Source: an uncultured Eubacteriales bacterium (GTDB lineage: Bacteria > Bacillota > Clostridia > TANB77 > CAG-508). From it: a stretch of DNA of 64,000 nt. Below the pieces are notes generated by a model. That model worked only from the letters and a program-made list of their open reading frames with translations. It had not been told where the DNA came from and ran no database searches. Positions 33,301 to 40,500 of the stretch are shown here, piece after piece. The position numbers were made by a program, and so were the translations under genes. The stretch covers positions 30,978 through 94,977 of the forward strand of contig CASEOS010000006.1 of assembly GCA_949289635.1 (NCBI GenBank), given 5' to 3'. Position 1 is the stretch's first letter. Every line of letters starts with the position of its first letter.

Positions 33301-33321
33301 CCTTAGAAATTTCTTTCTCAT
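24385..33321 (-). CDS. Giant fused surface protein with Cna-B, SdrD-like and dockerin domains
   Basis: 2978 residues. An N-terminal signal (about 10-32) is followed by a long beta-rich ectodomain with DUF11-like repeats. A Pro-Asp-Asn linker (about 1050-1083) leads to an SdrD-B domain starting SISGVAWIDENKDGERQ. At about 1376-1438 there are two hydrophobic segments joined by a basic loop (KKGKIKIRKISK); the second resembles a signal peptide. A second ectodomain follows, with Cna-B domains, a type I dockerin pair (about 1780-1850), further SdrD-like domains and a C-terminal sorting-like signal (TPPTGEN, membrane helix, KKKVLKN). The two halves match the separate proteins at 37582-42513 and 33602-37561, so this looks like a gene fusion. 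Surface adhesion or matrix role inferred. Confidence 0.85.
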   Translation of the reverse strand: MRKKFLRELMMISLILFLVVLSILIFTGQIVHAEESSINAEPILEGVLEKYINYNISEEDKGTLIQYHLRTGIDYKEESEVFPVKENETNIQVGKIDNQYPYDVKLIMNQTETTNGNIDDNYTDASYNPDTGVVTIYIHNQDENGNMISDKIPDSNSRDDYVLICYYHTYADNPVEREVSLNISSKITLFTDENKEIHAEGELKNTVTENIGDITSIEHNTEDIYNGFMKSNVINQTEYNTQYADIIKVDISKKEAHQKVEITEENTYVRTNDEEIIEELGNHNQLTYKTTKFEKQNIVDLLGEDFQIDILDENDNVLVTINKDTPVEENGSVTVTYENDVRSLCIKTSPIVSEGTLYIGNIKEIRNTMTDIENVNIKTTTKIIGINEELIPAEENDEENQLIEKEVYTNTKEELIAIQEAENNVDINISSSDWTNKEQNEVTFDIQLNATSAQFNLFKNPQLKIELPSQVEKVILGNSSIVYGNGLELQEPYIETNEEGKISIIANLVGEQTQYTEKDLELITDIKIPATIILKKDIENGFDKINFSYTNAYTLDGQVEEKSIQKDIKMQSYHQEETATVVQDVVNTLIAQQNTNSLNVQVTAKRGDNTLDNNDIVYEGEYIKYSIKVTNVTDTTLNNVKIVGSIPDGVTYGELEADYYSYNGEYKYNFDNNVTEKTIDIGTIESGKTVEVFYEVQVDDLAEGEMQKEIKTNIKSYVGDTETSNWELTNVVNSSEAAIFVDARRDNGINKWNYNVYLKGAEGKEVTVQIKLPEAFIPTYLSYDGLLQEVIPSENITLSEDNVVTAKLTIRNEMSYAFEGNIDESKINKNIDGLGTTLVATSSVLVDDYTYYANETRILYEFANASISMTSPTEGQEVSYEDEIEYDITVKNIGGSNYENEDSKSVSVNLTDYLPEEVNPVSVTYENYEPHTELVTDKEGVTTTHIEYEKIENTLDISAISTDQDGNRLPNIDLTLLIPAGQTVNIKIIATAGYVYEETKIENSARIVSQTETLEEVEGEEDLAPTAIVTLDKTSNTISHTILPVNNIEPEDPDNPDNPDPDNPDPDNPNPDNPDNPNPGEGAYSISGVAWIDENKDGERQSTEQLLNGITVMLLDTQNANTVKAQKETNGSGAYSFTGLESGQYIVIFRYDSNHYELTEYRKNGIADTVNCDVSKQEMTIGGERVAVGATDILTLQNNMSNIDMGLIENKFYDLRLDKFISQVTVETSQRTSVYGYENAELAKIDIRAKEIEGAKVTVEYKIIVTNEGEITAYANSVADYLPDGFVLAGNMTQNWSKQTDNTYVNTNIRNQKIEPGQSVTLTLTATKTMTSDNTGIFINKAEIQEAGTTSGGKDIDSIPGNHVETEDDFSKAEIIISIGTGIGVYISIGTILAVFIAIGVIVGIKKGKIKIRKISKIAMFMILFMIVLYVQTPLSLSVGSITDYLPETTQWDFDGDDYREGKGSYFDNIDDGLPRGACINHGVHNADMSPPYNRNYTLDTEESSIEVTYRSTPVKTGSIDLTKKNSNITMKKLDANNYLLGPFVIECNNDNGYTIQVKDSKGNNISGTSTCDSSGKSMTVKGDATFYIKIPASKCANGISKVTLSNSAEVSATSSIKVKAYGVYIPNKGDEYQRVGVTVYRQDEETTTTTDTKSVEWKDINGALDIVKQDKDNTNIKLEGVKIRVQNATVGYDKTFTTDENGKIHIDNLQVGKYTITEISNNNYGYSKVEKGETTIYSGKITSFTLSNEKQTGNLRIEKKDADNDAKIQGVSFRLRKNISAEDQEALADFVDGKGDVNSNGYLEEEDLSIVLRYVTGKTDLTTQQQNAADVNGDGQVNIIDMRLLLRKIQSSGYVVGMQRDTSGNLTAIETATGTVHFDDMTTTNNPEEATIFVTDEEGLAQIYNILIGSYVVEEISVGDNFGYDVDPNFISWEVTNSDGTTTTVDLSTSATIEVVRQKSTDTTESAAEQGTESTSNITDKNRRKYIKIRGFAWEEKTDGKNSTKDYIWNSGTEDKRLANVPVRLIDKDGNLMDETITDVNGEYVFGNYDEDANAIKLEIDKLVGAYIEFEYNGMSYQSIAVNPEFNPNTETTSNGNTITKYSGSRNTATDEALRDEFNNCYATISQGAASNTNGDKTYDIRYNYDAENHESHVIYGDNVKYGYDGQKYPISGADEQYTLQAVTSKDETNTNVLCTSLTPDTIRKDAVVEIGGLNLGVEERQMPDLFILQDMQDVQITFNDYTHTYHYAQRFEDPANYIGENVVNEDNTLNVAVRFANKYIDNSYSREVYSADIVYNKQEGNEGKLKVFVTYKLQLTNESSSLFTNLKTLTNYYDARYENVVVRDENGNMLESQIDDNYNQNGLKKVNIQTNYQIPDGQTRELTITYQLNNDAINSILNEELTLDSITEVSSYSTYSDSDYSVPYAGIDIDSAPDTIEPKIVDNKVNITDTMEDDTDKAPSLILNVKEGRKIQGTVWEDSAREELLEQTGYGKERKGNGIYETTENVVNKVKVELLTVTDTGDYELAQLYQWNPNTLEESTVRAETTTNEQGTYEFSGVIPSNYVIRYTYGDNSVIVDPSGNTVKNVEVDKYKSTIYRGGNKEAVEAMTDYWYRGETSNIEGVQRLSDAKDNEEFVENRITEEDISYETVLTNGGITEVSADTRMFDIKLDFDINLDNFSTYADSINGQLKFVFDNIDFGIIERPKQSLIVDKQIANIQIVLTNGNELINGDPRSQNLSGVKTLDDDVYIEIDNEIIQGATLRITYEISVDNSNCEIDYNNEDYYIYGTVPDGNAGWKIATVIDMFDYLPEDLVLQSTEGNNWERIDITSDMKDKLLADVIYDEVKGRQNIIHLANPIFENMVPGSEAVDTSMVVSKQLSPSSDDLTYENDIEIIKLKGRKTYDSIPGNYNPTTNESYDPYTDTYKGDELDDDKVEITITPPTGENRTYWIYGIIGISILIIMSVGIVIIKKKVLKN
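27775..27975 (-). other. Type I dockerin pair embedded in a Cna-B domain
   Basis: Two EF-hand-like repeats, GDVNSNGYLEEEDLSIVLRY and ADVNGDGQVNIIDMRLLLRK, with the Asp/Asn Ca2+ ligands of dockerin modules. They interrupt a Cna-B fold between its early strand (GVSFRLRK) and the continuing strand (SGYVVGMQ). Confidence 0.75.
29005..29195 (-). other. Internal transmembrane hairpin at the fusion point
   Basis: Encodes a hydrophobic helix, the basic loop KKGKIKIRKISK and a second hydrophobic, signal-like helix, joining the two ectodomains of the 2978-residue protein. The arrangement is topologically consistent with both large domains outside the cell. Confidence 0.7.
30085..30170. repeat. In-frame Pro-Asp-Asn coding tandem repeat
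   Basis: Repeated units of the TCTGGATTATCTGGATT type encode a DNPDPDNPNP linker in the surface protein. Such a short repeat could vary in copy number by slippage in steps that may or may not keep the frame. Confidence 0.75.
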
Positions 33322-33351
33322 AGCTTTCCCTCCAAAAAAGTATTATCCTAT

Positions 33352-33380
33352 ATTATATACATTACACTTTCTTATTTGAA
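33352..33380 (-). promoter_or_regulatory. Promoter of the giant fused surface protein
   Basis: On the minus strand TTCAAA (33380-33375), a 17-base spacer and TATAAT (33357-33352), 31 bases upstream of the start, showing that this gene is transcribed separately from the two-gene unit upstream. Confidence 0.7.
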
Positions 33381-33550
33381 TTTTCAATGTGAATGTTTTC
33401 CACAATATCTGCTATTTACTTTTTTCTTTTAGGGAAACTTTTTTTAGATAAATCCTACTCTATATATATTTTTTTTTTTACATTTTGATTACATTTTGTA
33501 ATATTTTTATTCACTTTTCGACAAATTGTTATTTGCGTAGCTTTTGAGCA

Positions 33551-33588
33551 AAAATATGAGATTGGAAGTTTTTCCAATCCCATATTTT
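33551..33588 (-). terminator. Terminator of the two-gene surface-protein unit
   Basis: AAAATATG(G/A)GATTGGAA stem closing on a short loop, followed by TTTTT in the minus direction, 14 bases past the stop at 33602. Confidence 0.85.
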
Positions 33589-33601
33589 GATTTTCTGTCT
33601 A

Positions 33602-36600
33602 TTATCTATTTAAGACTTTTTTCTTAATAAAGATAATGCCAACTCCTATAATAACAAATGCGGTTACAATTACAACTGTTGGTATGATATAATTTAAGTT
33701 TTCACCAGTATTTGGTGTTATAATAACAACTTCTGCCATATCATCATCACGTTCTACTGCTGGTCCTGTTCCTGGTACATAGTTACCTGGTGTTGATGTT
33801 AAGTCTGATCCACCTGGTTTATCTACTTTGTTGATTTCTGTTTCATTATCTAATTCAATATCTTCTGATGATGTTAATAGTTTAGATACATTTAGCATAA
33901 CTGTTGCACTTTCTGTAGGTTTTAATACATAAGTTGCTAGTGATTCTGTATATAGCATTTTTGTAGTATCAATTGATGTTGAATTGATTACCTCTTCTGC
34001 TAATATAATTCTACTATCATCTTTTTGTATTGCTTCCCAATCTGGGTTATTTTCTGCATTAAAATCCCAATCGCTATCTAAATAATCTATAATTTTTGAT
34101 GGTGTGATTGTAACAACATCACCTTCTATCATACCATATTTATAATAGTTTTCTGACATATACTCTAATTCACTATCATTTGTTGCTTTGATTTCGTATC
34201 CAACTTCTAGTCTTGAACCTTGGATTAACTCACTATCTAACTCAAGTCTTACCATTCCATTTCTTGGTGTTGAATTTGGTGATGGTGGTAGATAGATAAC
34301 ATTTCCTGTTTGTCCTTCTAATTTTCCATCTTCTGTTATTTGTAAATCTACCAATGGTTGACCATTTGCTAAAGTAAGTTTCATCGTACTTACTCGTTTA
34401 TTTAGTGATATGTCTTGTCTTGCTCTTTCCACAATACCAAAGTCTACATTTTCAATTCTATATACATATCTATCTCCAGAAGATGCTGTATATGTAGTAT
34501 CATATTCGACTCCTATTCCCATAGTTGGTGTTGTAGAATCCATCTTATTAATTGTTGTTTCGGTTGCATTTGTAATTTCTTTTAATTCTGCATCAATTGC
34601 CAATCTTGTATTATAATCATCTACTGCATCTGTCCATCTTGTTTCTACATCTGTTTTATACCATTCCTTATTTGCCATATTGGCATCATATCTTTGTTTA
34701 TCATATACCGTTCCTTTATAGTTTTGTACTGTATATGTTTCATCTCCCCAAGTATATGTTAGTGTATAATCTCCTGGTATGAAATCTGAGATATAGAAAT
34801 CACCATTATCATCTGTTGTTGCTGTATATACTAATCCTGTTCCTGTATTTTCTGTTAATGTTATTCCTACACCTGGTATTCCTTTTTCTCCTTCTTCATA
34901 TTGTCCACTACCTTGTCTAATTTGTCCTGTTAATAATTCTCCTGATGTAGAATCTAAGAATACTTTACCTGTCATTTCTCTTGCATCTGCTACTTCTAAT
35001 TTTAAAGAAGGGCTTGAATCTGTATCATCCTCATATGTTGAAATATCTCCTGGAATTGCATTTCCTGGGTTAGAATCAACATCTACGCCAGCATATACAC
35101 TTCCATTTCCATCAAATGTTGAATATGAATTAATTTCTGCAACATTATCTAATGTTTCTCCATCATTTAAAATTTCTAATACAGCTTCTCTACTTAATTC
35201 AAATTGTACATAGAATTCATTTGTTTTTCCAGATTCTATTCTTGAATTTGTGTAGATAATTGCTTTTGAATATTCATCATTATATGTTTCTTGTTTATAG
35301 TCAATATTTCCTGTAATGATACCTTGTTCATCAACTCCTGTACCAGCTGCAACGATTGTATATCTACTATCATAATAATCTACTAAATTATTTACTTGTG
35401 TGATTAAACTACTTGATTCATTCATGACACCAATTCGATAGGTTACATATACTTTTAATTCTCTACTACTATCTTTTTCATTTACATATTCATAATCTGC
35501 TTTATAAATTGCTCTTGTATATGAATCATCTACATATTCACTAGCAAATTTAACACCAACATTAAATGCTGTATCACTATAATCTCCATCTGCTTCTTGT
35601 GCTTCTAAGTTTGCAAATCTTTGTGCATATTCATAAATATGTTGATATCCATTAATAGAAAGTCTTACATTTTGCATATCTTTAATTAATGCTAAGTCTG
35701 GTTGTTCTCTTTCATATAAACCTAAGTTAATATATGGAATTTCCTCCATTCCGTATTCAAATTGGTCTCTTATCATATAGTCTGTTTCATCTGTATTGGC
35801 TGTTATTGGATATTGTCCAACTGGTAAACCTTCATTAATTAAAGTAGATTTATGTTGTTCTGCATCTTTGTTATAAGTTAATTCATGTGCTACCTTTCCA
35901 TTTTCATCTAGTGCAACACCTGTTGTTTCAGAAGCACCTTCAATTGTACTAAATGTTTTATTGAATGTATCTCTTTCTTGTGGATTTTCTGCTGACTTTG
36001 AACCATTATCTTTATCAATATGTGGTGTTACATTTGAATAGGTTAGTCCATCATATTCGAACTCTATATAATAGTTTTCCAAGTCTTCAATTCTAACATC
36101 TACAAATTGATAATATCTGATAATACTATCACCTAAATCAATTTGTTTTGTTAATACATAGAACTCTTCTCCATTATCATTTTTTACAATTTCACCTGTT
36201 CTTCTATCAATTAGTCTTACAATAACACCTTCTAGTAATTCATCTCTGTCATCATTTAAGTCCTCTCTGTATAAACTGTTTCTTACTGATTGTTTTCCTG
36301 ATTGTTTATCTATCCATACATATCCAGAAAGTTTTACATAAATTTGTTTGTTACCTATTTCCCAATCTTCGGTTTTATCTACAACAACTGTACCTTCTAT
36401 ACCCTCTGATATAAATTCATAACCATAATTTGGGTTTTGTGTTTCATATGCCACATATGTGCCAACAATCAAGTTTTCTATTAAAATTTCTCCATTTGCA
36501 TCTGTTATAAACTCTGTTGCTTTATCTTCATTTACATAGGTTATTGTTCCATCTGCTGCTTCATGTACATATAATCCTGATTGTTTATTTTGAATTTTAA

Positions 36601-37561
36601 ATCCAACACCAGGTAATTTTACTTCTTTATTGTCTTGGTTTACTTTAATAACTTTTATATTTCCTAATAAATCAATATTGTATTCAAATTCATCTTCATA
36701 ATCATATGGTGTTTTATAATCTTCTCTTGAAATCATATTTTGGAAATTATATCCACTTTGTGATTCTAAAAACCAAATTTTTACACCTTCTACTTCTACA
36801 TTTCCACTTGCAGAAATTGTTGTGATTCTGCTAATACCACTACTAATTGGTATTGAAATATAGAAATCTTTTCCTGATTCTATATCTCCAACGCCAATGG
36901 TATTTGCTGTTGTACCTGCATATTTACTAAATTTAACACCACTAACGGCATTTCCATCTTGGTCTTTTACTACTACATTATCTAATTTTCCAGAAAAACT
37001 CCAGTTAAAAGGCCCTACTTTTATATAATCTCCATCAGATTTCACTTTGATTGCAGATTTATTTGTATTATCTGTTAATTCTATATCAGCTAGTTCATTT
37101 GCATAATCTGAAGATTCACTATCTAAATAAGAACTATTTCCTTTTACTGTATTAACAAATCCTAAATATAATCCTGCATGATGTTGTCCTACGTTTTTCA
37201 TCCAAGTATACATATAATTCCATAAAGCGTTTTGTACAGCTCCACTTTGCTTACTTCCACCATTATCTGCTGATAATATGTGAGCAAGTTTTGCATTATG
37301 CCAACTTTCTATGCTTTTCCCTGTATGGTCTGTTGAAGTATTTCCTTTAATATCAACTTCTGAAATAACTTTGTAAGTTAATGTTCCTCTTAATGATTGG
37401 TGATGCTCAACACAGAACAAATCCGGATCATTCAAATACTTATTATATGTAATGCTAACACTTTGTCCTACACTATATGCTGCATTTGCTATATTTGCAA
37501 ATGCTAATATAGCAAATGTCATTACTATTATTCCTATTAGTAATTTTTTTACTTTACTCAT
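33602..37561 (-). CDS. Surface adhesin with thioester domain, Cna-B and SdrD-like domains
   Basis: 1319 residues with a GAAAGGAGG site and a signal peptide (about 1-28, ending IANAA). The N-terminal domain has DLFCVEHHQ with Cys50 and GAVQNALWNYM with Gln110. This is the Cys/Gln arrangement of thioester domains that can bond covalently to host or matrix amines. A VGPF-type beta domain (about 185-285), Cna-B modules (about 295-400) and SdrD-like blocks (near 405-520 with KLSGYVWIDKQSG, and near 890-960 with MTGKVFLDS) follow. The C-terminus has TPNTGEN, a membrane helix and KKKVLNR, resembling a sortase signal. It is 20 bp behind the 1643-residue gene. Parallel to the second half of the fused protein. 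Confidence 0.85.
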   Translation of the reverse strand: MSKVKKLLIGIIVMTFAILAFANIANAAYSVGQSVSITYNKYLNDPDLFCVEHHQSLRGTLTYKVISEVDIKGNTSTDHTGKSIESWHNAKLAHILSADNGGSKQSGAVQNALWNYMYTWMKNVGQHHAGLYLGFVNTVKGNSSYLDSESSDYANELADIELTDNTNKSAIKVKSDGDYIKVGPFNWSFSGKLDNVVVKDQDGNAVSGVKFSKYAGTTANTIGVGDIESGKDFYISIPISSGISRITTISASGNVEVEGVKIWFLESQSGYNFQNMISREDYKTPYDYEDEFEYNIDLLGNIKVIKVNQDNKEVKLPGVGFKIQNKQSGLYVHEAADGTITYVNEDKATEFITDANGEILIENLIVGTYVAYETQNPNYGYEFISEGIEGTVVVDKTEDWEIGNKQIYVKLSGYVWIDKQSGKQSVRNSLYREDLNDDRDELLEGVIVRLIDRRTGEIVKNDNGEEFYVLTKQIDLGDSIIRYYQFVDVRIEDLENYYIEFEYDGLTYSNVTPHIDKDNGSKSAENPQERDTFNKTFSTIEGASETTGVALDENGKVAHELTYNKDAEQHKSTLINEGLPVGQYPITANTDETDYMIRDQFEYGMEEIPYINLGLYEREQPDLALIKDMQNVRLSINGYQHIYEYAQRFANLEAQEADGDYSDTAFNVGVKFASEYVDDSYTRAIYKADYEYVNEKDSSRELKVYVTYRIGVMNESSSLITQVNNLVDYYDSRYTIVAAGTGVDEQGIITGNIDYKQETYNDEYSKAIIYTNSRIESGKTNEFYVQFELSREAVLEILNDGETLDNVAEINSYSTFDGNGSVYAGVDVDSNPGNAIPGDISTYEDDTDSSPSLKLEVADAREMTGKVFLDSTSGELLTGQIRQGSGQYEEGEKGIPGVGITLTENTGTGLVYTATTDDNGDFYISDFIPGDYTLTYTWGDETYTVQNYKGTVYDKQRYDANMANKEWYKTDVETRWTDAVDDYNTRLAIDAELKEITNATETTINKMDSTTPTMGIGVEYDTTYTASSGDRYVYRIENVDFGIVERARQDISLNKRVSTMKLTLANGQPLVDLQITEDGKLEGQTGNVIYLPPSPNSTPRNGMVRLELDSELIQGSRLEVGYEIKATNDSELEYMSENYYKYGMIEGDVVTITPSKIIDYLDSDWDFNAENNPDWEAIQKDDSRIILAEEVINSTSIDTTKMLYTESLATYVLKPTESATVMLNVSKLLTSSEDIELDNETEINKVDKPGGSDLTSTPGNYVPGTGPAVERDDDMAEVVIITPNTGENLNYIIPTVVIVTAFVIIGVGIIFIKKKVLNR

Positions 37562-37581
37562 TTTTTTACCTCCTTTCTTTC

Positions 37582-40500
37582 CTAGTTTTCTTCTTTCGCA
37601 TTTTTTCTTTTTACAATAATTCCTGTAACAATTCCGGCTAGTACTATAATAGTAATAATTACTCCAATTGTCATGTAGATAACGCCACCTGTTCTGATAC
37701 TTACGATAACATCAGCATAACCCATGTCATTTTCACCACTTACTTTATTTGCTGGTGTTGAGTTACTATCTTCTAGACCTAAATTATTGTATGCTTCATA
37801 AATTTCTGCATTATTTCTTGTAACTAAGTTATCTTCTCCCATTGTCTTCGTTAAAGTTAATGTTACTGTTCTTGATTCTCCTGGATTTATGATGTCATTT
37901 CCTAATGCTGTTGTATATAATGCATTTCCTCTTTCATACCAATCTTTATTTAGTTCTGAACTAAATTCTAATTCATTTGGTACATAATCTACAATGTTTC
38001 TAGCATATCCTGCTACTTCCCCAACATTTGTTACAACAATATTGTATTCTATAATAATATTTGATCCCTTCATTTGTTTTGCATCTAATTCTACTTTTGC
38101 TGTTGTTGCATTATTATATTCCCTAGTACTAGTTCCTGCTGAATTTTGAATTAATATTCTGCTTACATATTTGTCTAGTTTTAAATCAAAATCTTGTAAT
38201 TCTATTAAACCAATATTAATATCTGCTACATTTTCTGCATCTATACGAAGAATATCTGTTGATGCAACTTCTCGTCTTTCTCCTCCGATTGATAATTCAT
38301 TTAATCTAACATCAGAATTTTCTGTTTCATTAATTCCTTCTGCTTTATATGTAGTTAATGCATATTGATTTGTATCATATTCAAATATAGCAATATATTG
38401 ACCTTTTGCAATATGATCAAGTACATACATTCCATTTTCGTTTGTTGTTGCTTCTATGATATCTCCTTTAGCATCTTTTACTAATTGATTTGTATTTACA
38501 TTTAATAATCTTACTGTTATGTTTTCTAATGTTTTTTCTTTATTATCTTTTTTACCATTTGCATTTTCATCAAACCATGCTAAACCACTTATCATTTGTT
38601 CTCCATTGGCAATATTTCCATTTTGTTCATCATCCGTAGGATTTTTATCATCTTCATTATCATTTGAACCATTGGTATCATCAATGATATCTGCTTCTAT
38701 TATGTGATTTAGATTTGATGTCGTTGCTATTTCTTCTCCATAAATACTTGCAACTGCTTTATTGGTAATTGTTTCTGCTTCTACTCTTGCTTCTGAGTAA
38801 TTAACAACTGTTTCAATAACAATTGTTGCTTCCCCATTGGCTGGTATTTCGCTTTGTATTTCAATATTGTTTGTTGTAAATTCTACTTCTTCTCCATCTT
38901 TTGTTACACGATTAACATTCAATTGAGAAGGAATTTCATCTCTTATCACTAATCCTGATGTTTGAGATGTACTATTATTTCTTACATGGATTGTATATGT
39001 AATACTATCCCCTGATTTTACATATTGACTTTCTGTATTAGCTTCCATTGTCATATCTAAATCAAAACTATTTATTTTATCTTCCCATAAGTTTGATTTA
39101 TAGTCTTTTTGTCCATCTGATGCTGTAACTGAGAAATGAATGGTGTCTACTGTATTATCTGGCATTTCATTAATAACCATATTATAACTTAAGACTTTTA
39201 CTTCTCCTGGCTCCAATGTTCCTATATTGATTTCATCACTATATTCTATGATTTCTGATTGTGTATTTTCATTAATTGTCGCATCTGTTTCTGTTTTGAT
39301 TTCAGGAGTCTCTTGTGATGATATGATATAGATATCATCATTAGAGATTTGATCTTCACTCATTCCTGTAATAAGTGTTAATCTTGATACTTCTAAATTC
39401 TCTGATTTATTTGTTTTTACCTTAACATTGTCTAATGTTTCAGATGATGTATTTTTTATAATAGCGAAATATTCTACAGTTCCTGCTTCATATAAATCTA
39501 CTTTTCTATCAGTTACTCTTTTTACCATTGTTCTTAAGTTTCCACTTTCTGATAAAACTTTCACTTCATTTGTTTCTTGCATAACATCTAAATAGTTGAT
39601 TTCCATTGTATTAGCAATTGATGTACCATTTGCTAAGCTTGAACTTAACATGACTTCATATTCTATATATGTAATATCTCCTACTTTTAAAGATTCAATT
39701 GTTGTTTCAAATGTATCTGTTTCAATTCCTTTATAATATGAAGCTCCTGTATATTCATAATTATCTACTGGTTCAACTAAAATTGTTCCATCTGGTATCA
39801 TTCCTTTTACCGTAATATTGCTTACATCTTCTGAACCAACATTTGATACTTGTACTCTATATTTGATAACTTCTCCATTTTTTACTGTGCTTGTATTGGT
39901 TAATTCTTCTCCTGATACTGTTGCTGTTAAGTTTGTTTCTATTTTTGGTCCAACACCTGTTTCCATTGAAATTTCTGTTGCTGTCACTGTGTTTTCATTT
40001 CTTGCTTGTCCTTTTGTATAATTTACTGTATATCCTTCTGTTGCTATTTGGTTATACTCTAAGTTTTCTGGTATTTCTATCATGTATGAACCTTCTACTG
40101 TTGTTCTTGAATCAATATCATCCATAACAATCAAATATTTCTTTACATTTGTTGGATTTGTTATGGTTTCTGTCCATCCATTTTCTGCATTTTCTAAATC
40201 ATCTGTTGCATTTTCATTTTCTGTATAATATACAGTTCCATTTTCTACATTTACTCCATCAACAACAGCTATATCTATGTTGTTCTTTTCTGTTTTTGTA
40301 GGAAATGTTCCTAACATAGATACATCATTAACATTTTCTTCATTATTATTAATAATTTCGAAACTAACTTCCATTTGTGTAGCATCTGTTCCTCTTGGCA
40401 AGCTAACACTTGTTGTTTTTTCTTCTCCAATTGTTTCTACACCTAATGCATCTATACGGTTAATCACTGTTACATCTTTTGGCGCTACCACTTCTATTGG

